This document shows, in pieces, positions 27,365 through 35,940 of a stretch of 64,000 nucleotides of DNA. A program made the position numbers and the translations under genes. The DNA lies in NCBI RefSeq assembly GCF_008360935.1, contig NZ_SRXO01000029.1, positions 19,668 through 83,667 of the forward strand. Direction: 5' to 3'. A model generated the notes under the pieces. The model saw only the letters and a list, made by a program, of their open reading frames with translations, searched no databases and was not told where the DNA came from. Source of the stretch: Siccirubricoccus phaeus (GTDB lineage Bacteria; Pseudomonadota; Alphaproteobacteria; Acetobacterales; Acetobacteraceae). Numbering within the stretch: the stretch's first letter is position 1; each line of letters opens with the position of its first letter.

Positions 27365-28876
27365 TCATATGTCGGGCCAGAAAGCCGGCGCAAGCTTCAG
27401 ATTCTCCCAGGACTCCAGCGCGCGCTTCCGCGCCGGCCTGGCGCGCGCCGCAGCCCAGCCTTCCACCACCCCCACGGCCCAGGCCGGCACCGCCCCGCCG
27501 AGGCTCGCCACCAGAGCGCGCGCCACCGCCGCGTCATTGGCGAGGCCGAGCGCGTCCTGCAGCACGGCCAGCCGGCGGAGGAAGCGCCGCGTCGCCTTGC
27601 CCTGCCAGAGCGGGGCAAACAATTCAGCGGCGTAGCGCAGCCTCTTCGCATCCAGCCGCATCTCGTGCAGCGCTTCCGGCCCGTGCTGCTCGATCTCCTC
27701 GCCGGCCGCGGCCAGCTTGGCCCAGCGGCGGTCGAGCAGCGGCGCGGCGAATTCCTCGAGCGGGGTCTCCGGCGGCAGGCGGGGCTTCTCCCCTTCCGGC
27801 TGCGCCGCCCGCCAGGGGCGGAGCAGCAGCAGGACAAGCCCGTCCAGCATCAGCAGGCGGAAGGCGGCGCCGTCCAGCGCCTGGCGCAGCGCCACATAGG
27901 CGGCGTGGCGGCGGGCCTCGGCGGATTTCAGCAGGGTGGCGAGGCGCTTCTCCTCCGGGAAGGCCTCCGCCACCGCGGCGCCCTGGCCGAGCAGGAAGAC
28001 ATCCCAGTCCCGCGCCGGGCCCAGCCTGTCGGCCAGCGCCTTCAGCCCGGCATCGAATTCCTCGGCCGGGCTGCCGCGCAGCGCCGGGCGCAGCACCTTC
28101 AGCACGGAGCGCAGCCGGCGCAGCGCGACGCGGAGCTGGTGCACCCCCTCCGGCCCCGCCTCCACCCGGCAGAGCGGGGCGAAATGCAGCATCACCTCCA
28201 GCAGGTGGCCGAGGGCGGCGAGGAAGGCCTCCTCCACCGTCTTCGCCTGGCCGAGATCGGGCGCGCCCAGCCTTCGGGGCCGCGGCGCCTCCCCCCGGGC
28301 CAGGGCCCGGCCGGCTTCCGGCAGGCTGGTGTCGGCGGGCAGCAGGGGCAGGTCGGCGGCGAGGCGCCTGGCCAGGGCCAGGACCGCCTCCGGCGGGCCG
28401 TCCAGGATCAGCCGGGCGACCGGCGCCTCATCCGCCACCGCCCGCAGCTTGCCGAGGCGGAGGGTGGCGGTGACCATCCCCTCCGGCAAGGCGAGCGGAA
28501 ATTGGCTGCGCCGCCCGCTGAAGGCGGCGATCGGCACCAGCGTCACATCCGGCAGGCGGGAGTCCTCGACCTCCGCCGCCGGGCAGCCGGGCAGGGGGGG
28601 CAGGCCAGGGTCGGGCAGGCTGCGCAGCAGCCGGCGCGGGCCGCGCTGCGGCGCCTCCAGCGCCAGCCCCTCCTCCGCCAGGGCGCCCTTGGCGCTGTCC
28701 AGCCAGATCAGCTCCTCCGCCGCGCCGCGGCTGCGGCCGGTGCGGTGCGCGGCGATGGCGGGGTGGCGGGAGAGGCGCTGCGCCACCTCCGGCTCCAGGG
28801 TGAATTCCAGGGCAAGGCCGGGCTCGGCCGGTGCCTCGGCAGGCAGCGGCGCGGCGGCTTCGGCGAGGTCCGGCAT
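27365..28876 (-). CDS. CHAD-domain protein with degenerate CYTH-like N-terminus
   Basis: 503 residues. The C-terminal half (about 215-500) is a CHAD domain of alpha-helices with conserved basic positions in GVHQLRVALRRLRSVLKVLR and LHEMRLDAKRLRYAAELFAP; CHAD domains bind polyphosphate. The N-terminal 200 residues resemble a CYTH triphosphate-tunnel domain but lack a clear E-x-E-x-K motif (here LALEFTLEPE), so triphosphatase activity is doubtful. It starts 14 bases after the sixA stop, so the two form an operon. The role is probably polyphosphate-related. Confidence 0.85.
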   Translation of the reverse strand: MPDLAEAAAPLPAEAPAEPGLALEFTLEPEVAQRLSRHPAIAAHRTGRSRGAAEELIWLDSAKGALAEEGLALEAPQRGPRRLLRSLPDPGLPPLPGCPAAEVEDSRLPDVTLVPIAAFSGRRSQFPLALPEGMVTATLRLGKLRAVADEAPVARLILDGPPEAVLALARRLAADLPLLPADTSLPEAGRALARGEAPRPRRLGAPDLGQAKTVEEAFLAALGHLLEVMLHFAPLCRVEAGPEGVHQLRVALRRLRSVLKVLRPALRGSPAEEFDAGLKALADRLGPARDWDVFLLGQGAAVAEAFPEEKRLATLLKSAEARRHAAYVALRQALDGAAFRLLMLDGLVLLLLRPWRAAQPEGEKPRLPPETPLEEFAAPLLDRRWAKLAAAGEEIEQHGPEALHEMRLDAKRLRYAAELFAPLWQGKATRRFLRRLAVLQDALGLANDAAVARALVASLGGAVPAWAVGVVEGWAAARARPARKRALESWENLKLAPAFWPDI

Positions 28877-28890
28877 GGGATCGAAGGCAG

Positions 28891-29466
28891 TCAGGCGGGT
28901 TGCTCCGCAGGCAAAAGGTCACGCGGGGCGAGGAAGCGGACCAGCCGTCCACCCCCCGGCTCCAGCTCGCTCCAGCCGGAGGCGATGGTGAATTCGGCGA
29001 GCGCGCCGGTCGGGTAGCCCTCCGCCAGGCGCTGCAGGTCGCCGCCGGGGTTGCCAGAGGGGCTGCCAGAGGGGTTGCCAGAGGGGTTCCCGGAGGCGGC
29101 CGGGCCGGCGAGGGCCAGGGCCAGCTCATGCAGGCCGGGATTATGGCCGATCAGCAGCAGGCTGCGGGCGGTGGGGGCGGCGGCGCGGATCGCCTCCAGC
29201 AATTGCGGCCAGGGGGCGAGGTAGAGGGATTCCATCGGCTCCACCAGCGCGCCGCCCTCGAAGGGGGTCAGCGCCTCCAGCGTCTGCAGGGTGCGGCGGG
29301 CAGAGGAGACGAGGACGATGTCGGGGGCGAGGCCGAGATCGCGCATCGCCTGCGCCATGGCGGCGGCCGCGCGGCGGCCGCGGGCGTTCAGCGGCCGGGC
29401 ATGGTCCGGCAGGCCTGGATCATCCCAGGAGGATTTGGCGTGGCGAAGCAGCAGGAGCTGGCGCAT
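28891..29466 (-). CDS. SixA-like histidine phosphatase
   Basis: 191-residue phosphoglycerate-mutase-fold phosphatase. It begins with the RHG motif variant LLLLRHAKSSWDD, where the catalytic His is present, and has LVSSARRTLQTLEAL (Arg) and LLLIGHNPGLHELAL (second His), all typical of SixA-type phosphohistidine phosphatases. An insertion of G-N-P-S repeats (GNPSGNPSGSPSGNPGG), encoded by 12-bp tandem repeats at 29049-29096, interrupts the C-terminal third. It is followed closely by the CHAD gene, a common pairing. Confidence 0.9.
   Translation of the reverse strand: MRQLLLLRHAKSSWDDPGLPDHARPLNARGRRAAAAMAQAMRDLGLAPDIVLVSSARRTLQTLEALTPFEGGALVEPMESLYLAPWPQLLEAIRAAAPTARSLLLIGHNPGLHELALALAGPAASGNPSGNPSGSPSGNPGGDLQRLAEGYPTGALAEFTIASGWSELEPGGGRLVRFLAPRDLLPAEQPA
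29049..29096 (-). repeat. 12-bp coding tandem repeat in sixA
   Basis: Four copies of GTTGCCAGAGGG (plus-strand reading), encoding the Gly-Asn-Pro-Ser insert. The frame is preserved by any copy-number change. Confidence 0.88.
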
Positions 29467-29574
29467 CGGCCATATGGTGGCATGACCGGGGGGAATTGTC
29501 GTGTCCCTCGGGGTGAATTCCTTGCCGGGGCAGTGCTCCTCCGAGGGGTGCTGCCCTATGGGCGTCAGGTCGGG

Positions 29575-29775
29575 CGCAACTCAGGCATGCGGCGCTGCCC
29601 CCAGACCCCGCCGGGCGGGGTTGTCGGCACTGCCGGCAACGCTCCCCCGGCCTTGCTTTGACCTGCCGGTTCAGCCGTCAGGTCGGCAACGCGGAACGGG
29701 CTCCGGGGCCAGGTCCTGGCCCCGGGCAGGAGGGGTGGCGGCACTGCCGCCGCCAAAGGGCGAAACCCCCGCCCG
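29575..29775. repeat. GC-rich dispersed repeat, family C
   Basis: Intergenic between sixA and the fasciclin gene. It includes CCGGTTCAGCCGTCAGGTCG, CGGGCTCCGGGGCCAGGTCC, CTGGCCCCGGG and a GGCGGCACTGCCGCC hairpin. The remainder of 29467-29574 shows no gene. Confidence 0.78.
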
Positions 29776-30363
29776 TCAGGGCATCAGCACCTGGCTGATG
29801 CCGTGCACCACGCCATTGGTCGCCATGAGATCCGGCGCCACGATCGCCGCCGGCGGCACCACATTCACCCCGCCCGCGCCGAAGGTCGCGGCCTGCCGCT
29901 CCGGCGCCGGGTTGGCCACGGCGATCGTCCCGCCCTCCGAGGCGATGCGCAGCATGCCGCCCGCGACGGTGCGGTACTGGTGGTCGCCGGTGAGCTGCGC
30001 CGTGGTCAGCGCCATGCCGGAGATCACGTGGTAGCCGATGAGCGAGCGCAGCCGCACCATGTCCGGCGAGTTCTGGCCGACGCCCTCACCGCTGCCGCCC
30101 TGGCCCAGCAGGTCGTTCAGCGTCGCCACATTGGCGCGGTTGAAGGCCTCGTTGGTCGGCGCGAAGACCGTCACCGCGGCGGCGGAGCGGAACTGGTCCA
30201 CCGTGCCGGCGCGGCTCGCCAGCTCGACGAAGCGGCCGAAGCGCGCATCGGCGGCCAGGGTGTCGATGACATTGCGCGCCTGGGCGCGCACCGCCGGCGC
30301 GGCCAGGCCGGCAAGGCCCAGGCCGGTGGCGGCCAGGGCGAAACGTCGGGTGAAGCGCTGCAT
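29776..30363 (-). CDS. Fasciclin (FAS1) domain protein, exported
   Basis: 195 residues. A Tat-like or Sec signal sequence (MQRFTRRFALAATGLGLAGL ... VRAQ) is followed by one FAS1 domain: VIDTLAADARFGRFVELASR, TVFAPTNEAFNRA (the conserved H1-type motif) and ending in ATNGVVHGISQVLMP (normally N-G-V-I-H-V-I-D-x-V-L-x-P). FAS1 proteins mediate adhesion or bind small ligands. The His and Tyr positions are close to consensus. The start at 30363 follows AAGGG. Single gene, with family C repeats at its 3' side. Confidence 0.92.
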   Translation of the reverse strand: MQRFTRRFALAATGLGLAGLAAPAVRAQARNVIDTLAADARFGRFVELASRAGTVDQFRSAAAVTVFAPTNEAFNRANVATLNDLLGQGGSGEGVGQNSPDMVRLRSLIGYHVISGMALTTAQLTGDHQYRTVAGGMLRIASEGGTIAVANPAPERQAATFGAGGVNVVPPAAIVAPDLMATNGVVHGISQVLMP

Positions 30364-30551
30364 GGGGGACCCTTTCATCGCAAGGCATTGGCGGGGCTGC
30401 AGGCCTCGCCCTCTGCCATTGCAACGCGAACGATGCGCGTCGGTTTGCAGCCGCGGCGGCTGGCCTCGCGCCCGGGGGCGGCTGCGCTACATGGAGGCCC
30501 ATGGTTTCCCCTGCCGTTTCCCCTGCCGCGCCCCGCCGCCGCCCGCCCCGC

Positions 30552-30815
30552 CTTGCCGGCGCCACCGGTCCCAGGGCTTGCCGCGCCGCACCCTGCTGCT
30601 GCCGGACGCGCTGCCTTGCCGGCGCCGCCGGTCCCGCGGTGTCCCCCGCCGCGCCCTGCTGCTGCCGGACGCGCTGCCTTGCCGGCGCCGCCGGTCCCGC
30701 GGCGTCCCCCGCCGCGCCCTGCTGCTGCTGGACACGCTGCCTTGCCGGCGCCGCCGGTCCCGCGGTGTCCCCCGCCGCACCCTGCTGCTGCCGGACGCCC
30801 TGCCTTGCCGGCACC
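30552..30815 (+). repeat. 63-bp minisatellite (4 copies plus a partial)
   Basis: Units begin at 30552, 30615, 30678, 30741 and 30804 (partial), each opening CTTGCCGGCGCC and containing CTGCTGCTGCCGGACGC. Because 63 is a multiple of three, all frames stay open through it, giving an in-frame extension to the downstream phosphoesterase (unit RRRRSRGVPRRALLLPDALP). No true gene is evident between 30364 and 30847. Confidence 0.93.
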
Positions 30816-30847
30816 GCCCTCCGGCCTGCCGCGCGCGGGGCGGCGGC

Positions 30848-31588
30848 GTGACGCCCGACCCGGCGCTCGCCGATCTCCGCCGCCGCGGCTTCCGCGGCCT
30901 TCGGGTGGTGGGCGATGTGCATGGCGAGGCGGCCTCCTTCGCCCATGCCGTGGAAGCCGCGGCGGCGCTGGACCTGTTCCTGCTGCAGCTCGGCGACCTG
31001 ACGGATCACGGGCCGGACAGCCCCGGGGTGCTGCGGCTGATGTTCGGGCTGCTGGATGCCGGAAGGGGCCGCTTCCTGCTCGGCAATCACGACCACAAGC
31101 TGCGCCGCGCCCTGCTCGGCCATAAGGTGAAGGTTCAGCCGGAGGGGCTGGGGCGGACCCTGGCGCAGTTGGAGGCGGTGCCGGACGGGGCGGCGCTGGC
31201 GGCGCGCGCCATCGCCGAGATCGCAGCGGCGCCGGCCTGGCTGCGCCTGGACCACTGGCTCTTCGTGCATGGCGGCTGGCATCCGGCGATGCTGCGGCAG
31301 CCTGCCCCGCCCGGGGCCGGGGCGGGGAAGCCGGACCCGCTGCTCTCCCGCGCCCTGTTCGGCCAGGTGACGGGGCGGATGCTGCCGGACGGCTTCCCGG
31401 AGCGGCTGCATGGCTGGGTGAACCAGATCCCGGCCGGCTTCACGCTGTATTGCGGGCATGACCGCCGCTCCGCCGATGGCCGGCCCTATGAGGTGGCAGG
31501 GGCGGCAGGGGGCAGGGCGGTGTTCCTGGATACGGGGGCCGGCAAGGGCGGGCATCTGAGCTGGGTGGATCTGGCCTTCCCGGGGTGA
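30848..31588 (+). CDS. Metallophosphoesterase (Ser/Thr phosphatase-like fold)
   Basis: 246 residues with all metal-ligand motifs of the calcineurin-like superfamily: GDVHGE, GDLTDHGPDS (usual G-D-x-x-D-R-G), GNHDHK, LFVHGGWHP and YCGHDRR. It resembles bis(5'-nucleosyl)-tetraphosphatases and bacterial PPP-type phosphatases; the substrate is unknown. The GTG start at 30848 (VTPDPALADLRRRG) is chosen from where family similarity begins. The frame stays open upstream through the 63-bp repeat to an ATG at 30489, so a longer, repeat-bearing product cannot be excluded. Confidence 0.85.
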   Translation: MTPDPALADLRRRGFRGLRVVGDVHGEAASFAHAVEAAAALDLFLLQLGDLTDHGPDSPGVLRLMFGLLDAGRGRFLLGNHDHKLRRALLGHKVKVQPEGLGRTLAQLEAVPDGAALAARAIAEIAAAPAWLRLDHWLFVHGGWHPAMLRQPAPPGAGAGKPDPLLSRALFGQVTGRMLPDGFPERLHGWVNQIPAGFTLYCGHDRRSADGRPYEVAGAAGGRAVFLDTGAGKGGHLSWVDLAFPG

Positions 31589-31742
31589 TGCGAATTCTTG
31601 CGCTGGCGGGGTGGGGGTCCCTCTCCGCTGGCGGATGCCGGGCCAGGGTCCTGCGGCTACATCCCCACGCTCTTTGCCGACCGGCTCCCGAGTCGCTCCT
31701 CACCCCCCAAGCTCCCCGCAAGCGGGGAAGGATCATGCCTGC

Positions 31743-32213
31743 TCAATCCCGCCGGATGATGAATCCGTTCGCCACCCGCTCCATGCCGAGCTTCGGATAC
31801 CAGCTCATCGGCTTCGGGGCGGAGAGCAGCAGCACCATGCTCTCCCGCCCGACGATGCGCTTCACCTCGGCGATCAGCGCCCGCCCCAGCCCCTTGCCCT
31901 GCGCCGCGGGATCGACGCAGAGATCCGACAGATAGGTGGCATAGGCGAAATCCGTCAGGCAGCGGGCGACGCCCGTCAGCCGCCCCGCACCGTCCCGCGC
32001 GGTCACCACCAGATTGGCATGGGCCAGCATGCGGGCCATGCGCGTCGCATCCTCCACCGGCCGGCCGAGGCCGGAGGCGCGCACCAGGGTGATGAACTCC
32101 GCCGCCGCCAGCCGCCCTTCCTCCCGCGCGAAGGCATAGCCCGGCGGGGGCACGGCCAGCGCTGCCCAGGCGGCATGGCCGGTGACGAGCGGCGGGTCTG
32201 CGGCGGGCGGCAT
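31743..32213 (-). CDS. GNAT family N-acetyltransferase
   Basis: 156 residues. The acetyl-CoA-binding motif A is LCVDPAAQGKGLGRALIAEV, flanked by LTGVARCLTDFAYATYLSD and the C-terminal SWYPKLGMERVANGFIIRR, a layout common in small GNAT enzymes. The acceptor substrate is unknown. The start at 32213 (MPPAADPPLVTG) is preferred; an upstream in-frame ATG adds a low-complexity Arg/Pro stretch. A small hairpin (CCCCGCAAGCGGGG, near 31720) lies just past the stop and could be its terminator. Confidence 0.88.
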   Translation of the reverse strand: MPPAADPPLVTGHAAWAALAVPPPGYAFAREEGRLAAAEFITLVRASGLGRPVEDATRMARMLAHANLVVTARDGAGRLTGVARCLTDFAYATYLSDLCVDPAAQGKGLGRALIAEVKRIVGRESMVLLLSAPKPMSWYPKLGMERVANGFIIRRD

Positions 32214-32468
32214 GGGCGATTCCGTCTCTGGCGGGGTTGGATGGGTTGGAAGCTGCCGCGAATCCGCCGCGACAGGAACCCCGCGGCGGCCGAAGCGCCG
32301 CCATCGCCGGCCGCGGCCCTGGAGACCGGTTGAAGACGGGGTGGCGGTTCGAGGCGATCCTTGATCCAAGCTTCTGCTGTGGACAGCAGCCAATCGGGCC
32401 CGGGCCGCTGGCGTTGGGGGCACTCAAGCGGCCGTTGTCAGACCAGGCGACACCTTGGAGATGGGAAT

Positions 32469-32906
32469 ATGGCGCTCAAGCGGATGGACAACGTGGGAAT
32501 CGTCGTCGAAGACCTCGGAGGAGCGATTGATTTCTTCCGCGAACTCGGCCTCGAGCTCGAAGGGCGGGCCACGATCGAAGGAGAATGGGCCGGACGTGTC
32601 ACCGGATTGGGCGATCAGCGTGTCGAGATCGCCATGATGCGCACACCGGACGGCCATGGCCGGCTCGAGCTCTCCCGCTTCCTCACGCCGCCCGTCGTCG
32701 CAGATCACCGGAACGCCCCGGTCAACGCCCTGGGCTACCTCCGCGTGATGTTCGCCGTGGACGACATCGACGAGACGCTTGAAAGGCTCCGCGCGCGCGG
32801 CGCGCAGCTCGCAGGCGAAGTGGTCCAGTACAAAAGCGCGTATCGGCTCTGCTACATCCGTGGGCCCGAAGGGCTGCTCATCGGACTCGCCCAGGACCTC
32901 GGCTGA
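32469..32906 (+). CDS. VOC family (glyoxalase-like) protein
   Basis: 145 residues. Two beta-alpha-beta-beta-beta modules of the vicinal oxygen chelate fold are visible: MDNVGIVVEDLGGAIDFFRE and later GYLRVMFAVDDIDETLERLR, with LCYIRGPEGLLIGLAQ at the C-terminus (Glu metal ligand). The function could be isomerase, dioxygenase or resistance protein. The start at 32469 has GGAG upstream. Codon use is slightly less GC3-biased than its neighbours, a possible sign of recent acquisition. Divergent from the GNAT gene. Confidence 0.9.
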   Translation: MALKRMDNVGIVVEDLGGAIDFFRELGLELEGRATIEGEWAGRVTGLGDQRVEIAMMRTPDGHGRLELSRFLTPPVVADHRNAPVNALGYLRVMFAVDDIDETLERLRARGAQLAGEVVQYKSAYRLCYIRGPEGLLIGLAQDLG

Positions 32907-33020
32907 GCGCAGTACGAAGACGAAGGACGAAGAGCAGCCGATGTCGGCGAGCGCGTTCGACGCCGCCCCGCCTGTTCTGCGGCAGCGCCGGCCGCAGCAG
33001 GCGAGCGCCCGCGCCTCCCG

Positions 33021-33090
33021 GGCCAGGGCGGGGCCGAGCCAGGGCGGGGCCGAGCCAGGGCGGGGCCGAGCCAGGGCGGGGCCGGGCCGG
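33021..33090 (+). repeat. 16-bp minisatellite
   Basis: About four tandem copies of GCCAGGGCGGGGCCGA between the convergent VOC and creatininase genes. No gene in 32907-33129. Confidence 0.85.
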
Positions 33091-33129
33091 GGCGGAAGAC
33101 GGCGCCGTCCGCCAGGCCGGGCGCGGCCC

Positions 33130-33894
33130 TCAGGCCCAGAGCTTCGGGTTCAGCAGCACCTCGGCCATCTTTGCACTGATCGCCGCCAGCAGCTTCGCGC
33201 CCTTCTCGGCGCTCGCCACCCGCGCATCGCCCACCACGCCGCTGGGCGAGAGCGCCTTGAAGCTGCGGCGCATCGCGAGGCCCGGAGGCTGGCCCTCGAC
33301 GCGGGTGGAGTTCGGGCCGTGGGCCTCCGCCAGCCGGTCCAGCCGCACGCTTTCGGGGCGGAGATGCATGATCATGCTGGTCTCCGCCTCGCAGGCATGC
33401 ATCAGCCCGGCCTGGCGTTCCAGCAGCGGGCCGATCACCTCCGGCACCACATGCCAGTAGGTGCCGCCGGCGACCTTCACGCCGAATTCCACGGAGAATT
33501 CCGTGGCCGCCACCGCCACCGCCTCGGCATTGCCGCCATGGCCGTTCAGCAGCATCACCCGCTTGAAGCCGTGCCGCACGGCGGAGCGGGCGATGCCGCG
33601 CAGCACCCCGGCGAAGGCGGCGTAGTCCAGGGTGACCGTGCCGCCGAAGGCCATGTGATGCTCGGCGAGGCCGGTCCAGACGCAGGGGGTGACCACCACG
33701 GGCTGGCCGGCGGCGGCGATGCGCTCGGCCGTGGCATGCGCCACGCCGGTGCCAAGGATGATGTCCACCCCGGTCGCCAGATGCGGCCCGTGCTGCTCCA
33801 GCGAGGCGACGGGGATGATGACGAGGGCATCCTCCGCGGCGCGGGCGCGCAGCTCCTCGGCGGTCAGGCGCATCCATTCGTATTCGTAGGCCAT
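33130..33894 (-). CDS. Creatininase family amidohydrolase
   Basis: 254 residues. Metal-binding and catalytic motifs of the creatininase/MftE family are present: SLEQHGPHL (Glu, His), DIILGTGVA (Asp), LNGHGGNAEA (His) and HACEAETSMIM (Glu). Family members hydrolyse cyclic amides such as creatinine or act in cofactor maturation; the true substrate is unknown. The start at 33894 (MAYEYEWMRLT) has GGAGGG upstream. Followed on the same strand, after a family B element, by no close gene. Confidence 0.9.
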   Translation of the reverse strand: MAYEYEWMRLTAEELRARAAEDALVIIPVASLEQHGPHLATGVDIILGTGVAHATAERIAAAGQPVVVTPCVWTGLAEHHMAFGGTVTLDYAAFAGVLRGIARSAVRHGFKRVMLLNGHGGNAEAVAVAATEFSVEFGVKVAGGTYWHVVPEVIGPLLERQAGLMHACEAETSMIMHLRPESVRLDRLAEAHGPNSTRVEGQPPGLAMRRSFKALSPSGVVGDARVASAEKGAKLLAAISAKMAEVLLNPKLWA

Positions 33895-33956
33895 GGGAAC
33901 CCTCCTTCCTTGCCGCGCATTGCGGCAGGGGAAGGGGGCGCTGTCCAGCGTCGCTG

Positions 33957-34007
33957 TGGAGCAGATTCACGCCTCCAGGCGATGCCACCCGCTGGCGATC
34001 TGCTCCA
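33957..34007. repeat. Palindromic element family B, copy 2
   Basis: Element with ends GGAGCAGATTC and GATCTGCTCC and core ACGCCTCCAGGCGATGCCAC, matching the copies at 9146 and 43985. It lies between the creatininase start region and the stop of the second Bug gene. Confidence 0.87.
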
Positions 34008-34025
34008 GGGCCTGCCGGCGCCCGC

Positions 34026-35015
34026 CTACTCCGCCGTGGCGCCGCTTTCCGTCACCAGCGCCTGCCAGACCGGCATCTGCGATTTCCAGAAGGCGCCGAA
34101 GGCTTCCGGCGTCGTGTCCACCATCGGCTTGATGGTCAGGCCGAGCATGCGGCGCGCCACCTCCTCCTGCCCCACCACCTGGCGGAGGGCGTCGTTCACC
34201 GTGGCCAGCGCCGCCGCCGGCGTGCCGGCGGGGGCGGCGACGCACCACCAGTTCAGCGCGTCGATCCCCTGGCCCGGCAGCAGCTCCGCCATGCCCGGCA
34301 CCTGGGCCAGCTCCGGCACGTAGTCCAGCCGCTCGGCGCTGCCGACGGCGAGCGGGCGGAAGCGGCCTTCCCGGATATGCGGCAGCAGGGCCGGCATCAC
34401 GTCGAACATCAGGTCGATGGTGCCGGCGACCAGGTCCGAGATGGCCGGGCCGCCGCCGCGATAGGGGATGTGGGTGATGTCCACGCCGGCGGCGCGCTTC
34501 ACCTTCTCCATGTAGAGATGGCTGATGGTGCCGGTGCCGCTGCTGCCCATGCTGACCCGGCCGGGATTGGCCTTCGCATAGGCGATCAGCTCGGCGAAAT
34601 TCTTCCAGGGGCGCTGGGCGTTACAGACCATGAGGATGGTGCCGATGCCGACGCGGGTGACGGGCGCCAGGTCGCGCTCCGCCTCGAAGGGCATGCGGGT
34701 GCCATAGAGGTACTTGTTGGCCGTCAGCACATTGGCGCTGGTGAAGAGCAGGGTATGGCCGTCCTTCTCCGCCTGCACCACGGCGAGGGCGCCGATATTG
34801 CCGCCGGCGCCCGGCCGGTTGTCCACCACGCAGGGCTGACCGAGCACGGGCGGCAGGCGTTCGGTGATCATCCGGGCCAGGATGTCGTTGGCGCCGCCCG
34901 GGGCGATGGGCACCACGAAGCGCACCGGCCGGGTGGGAAACCCCCAGGCGGCGATCGGCGCCAGGGCGGGCAGGGCAAGGCTGGCGCCCAGCAGGGCGCG
35001 GCGGCTGAGGGGCAT
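34026..35015 (-). CDS. Bug-family tripartite tricarboxylate transporter substrate-binding protein
   Basis: 329 residues. The signal sequence MPLSRRALLGASLALPALAP is Tat-like (S-R-R). Bug motifs: VRFVVPIAPGGANDILARMI, VDNRPGAGGNIGA, RVSMGSSGTGTISH and THIPYRGGGPAISDLVAGTI. A second orphan carboxylate receptor in this window, with no transport partner in sight. The adjacent creatininase gene reads in the same direction, so the two may be functionally linked, but 131 bases and a repeat separate them. The start at 35015 follows GGAG. Confidence 0.94.
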   Translation of the reverse strand: MPLSRRALLGASLALPALAPIAAWGFPTRPVRFVVPIAPGGANDILARMITERLPPVLGQPCVVDNRPGAGGNIGALAVVQAEKDGHTLLFTSANVLTANKYLYGTRMPFEAERDLAPVTRVGIGTILMVCNAQRPWKNFAELIAYAKANPGRVSMGSSGTGTISHLYMEKVKRAAGVDITHIPYRGGGPAISDLVAGTIDLMFDVMPALLPHIREGRFRPLAVGSAERLDYVPELAQVPGMAELLPGQGIDALNWWCVAAPAGTPAAALATVNDALRQVVGQEEVARRMLGLTIKPMVDTTPEAFGAFWKSQMPVWQALVTESGATAE

Positions 35016-35074
35016 TTTCGGTATCTCCGGCTCAGCCCGCCTCTGGCCCGGGGCGCGGCCCGGGTCAAGCGGGT

Positions 35075-35704
35075 TCAGGCGAGCCGCTCGTAGGTCACGG
35101 TGCTGCCATCCTCGGCCTTGTGGGTCCAGCCGATCCAGGTGCCGTCCGGGCCGTAGCTCGCCTCGCTCTCCTCCTCCCCGCTGATCCGCCAGCGCACGCC
35201 GCCGCCCGGCAGCGCGGTGCGGCTGGCCTGCAAGCGCAGGGGCTTGCCCGTGTCGTTGGCGAAGAGCGGGCGGCCATCGAACCGGGCCGGATCCCACCAG
35301 GAAAGCGGCGCCGCCTCGGCCGGCAGGCGCTGCTGGCCCTCCGGACCCTGGACCAGCAGGGCGTTGCCCTCCGCCCGCGCCGTCATCTCCACCACATTGC
35401 CCTGGCGTTCGCGGCGGGAGGCGCAGAGGCGCAGCCTGCCGCCGGCCCAGATTTCCTCGAAGTGGTGATGGAAACGGAAGACGGTGATGCCGAGGAGCTT
35501 CACCTGGATCGCCACCTCGGTCCGTGCCGTCAGGGTGCCTGCCGTCTCGGCGAAGCTCACCTGGTGGGTGCCGATGGCGCTGCCTTCCCGCATGACGCGG
35601 AAGCGCAGCTCGGCGGGCAGGGCGTGGGCGCGGGCCGGCAGCAGCAGGGGGGTGGCGAGCAGCGCCCTGCGGCGTAGCCGTTTCGGCGCCCTTACCTCCG
35701 CCAT
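35075..35704 (-). CDS. DUF6134 family exported protein
   Basis: 209 residues with an N-terminal signal-like segment (RRRALLATPLLLPARAHA). The rest is beta-rich: LRFRVMREGSAIGTHQVSF, VKLLGITVFRFHHHFEEIW and IGWTHKAEDGSTVTYERLA, matching the DUF6134 family of proteobacterial secreted or periplasmic proteins. The function is unknown. The start at 35704 follows AGGAGGG. It lies 59 bases upstream of the second Bug gene and could be co-transcribed with it. Confidence 0.8.
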   Translation of the reverse strand: MAEVRAPKRLRRRALLATPLLLPARAHALPAELRFRVMREGSAIGTHQVSFAETAGTLTARTEVAIQVKLLGITVFRFHHHFEEIWAGGRLRLCASRRERQGNVVEMTARAEGNALLVQGPEGQQRLPAEAAPLSWWDPARFDGRPLFANDTGKPLRLQASRTALPGGGVRWRISGEEESEASYGPDGTWIGWTHKAEDGSTVTYERLA

Positions 35705-35756
35705 GCGGGTCCCTCCTGGCCTTGCCGGGGAAGCAATCCGGGAAATGCGGGGGCGG

Positions 35757-35940
35757 ATCAAGGGGGGCTCCGCCCCTATGCCTCCTGCACCTCTCCCCGG
35801 ACCCCGGTCTGAGTCGGCGGGTTCAACCGTCGGGTTTGGAAACTCACACCGGGGTCCGGGGACCGGTCCAGTCGCCGGCGGGAGTGCAGAGGGCGGCGCC
35901 CTCTGCTGGGGGTTCGGGGGTGAAGCCCCCGAGCAGGTCC
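35757..35940. repeat. GC-rich dispersed repeat, family C
   Basis: A copy with GTCGGCGGGTTCAACCGTCG, GACCCCGGTCTGA and ACCGGGGTCCGGGGACCGG, and the hairpin GCAGAGGGCGGCGCCCTCTGC. Its distal part runs into the C-terminal codons of the downstream-oriented helicase gene, which ends at 35844. Confidence 0.85.

Noticed and set aside
33957..34007. Operator for the creatininase or Bug gene
   Set aside because: The palindrome is one of a dispersed repeat family (B), so a gene-specific operator role is unlikely.
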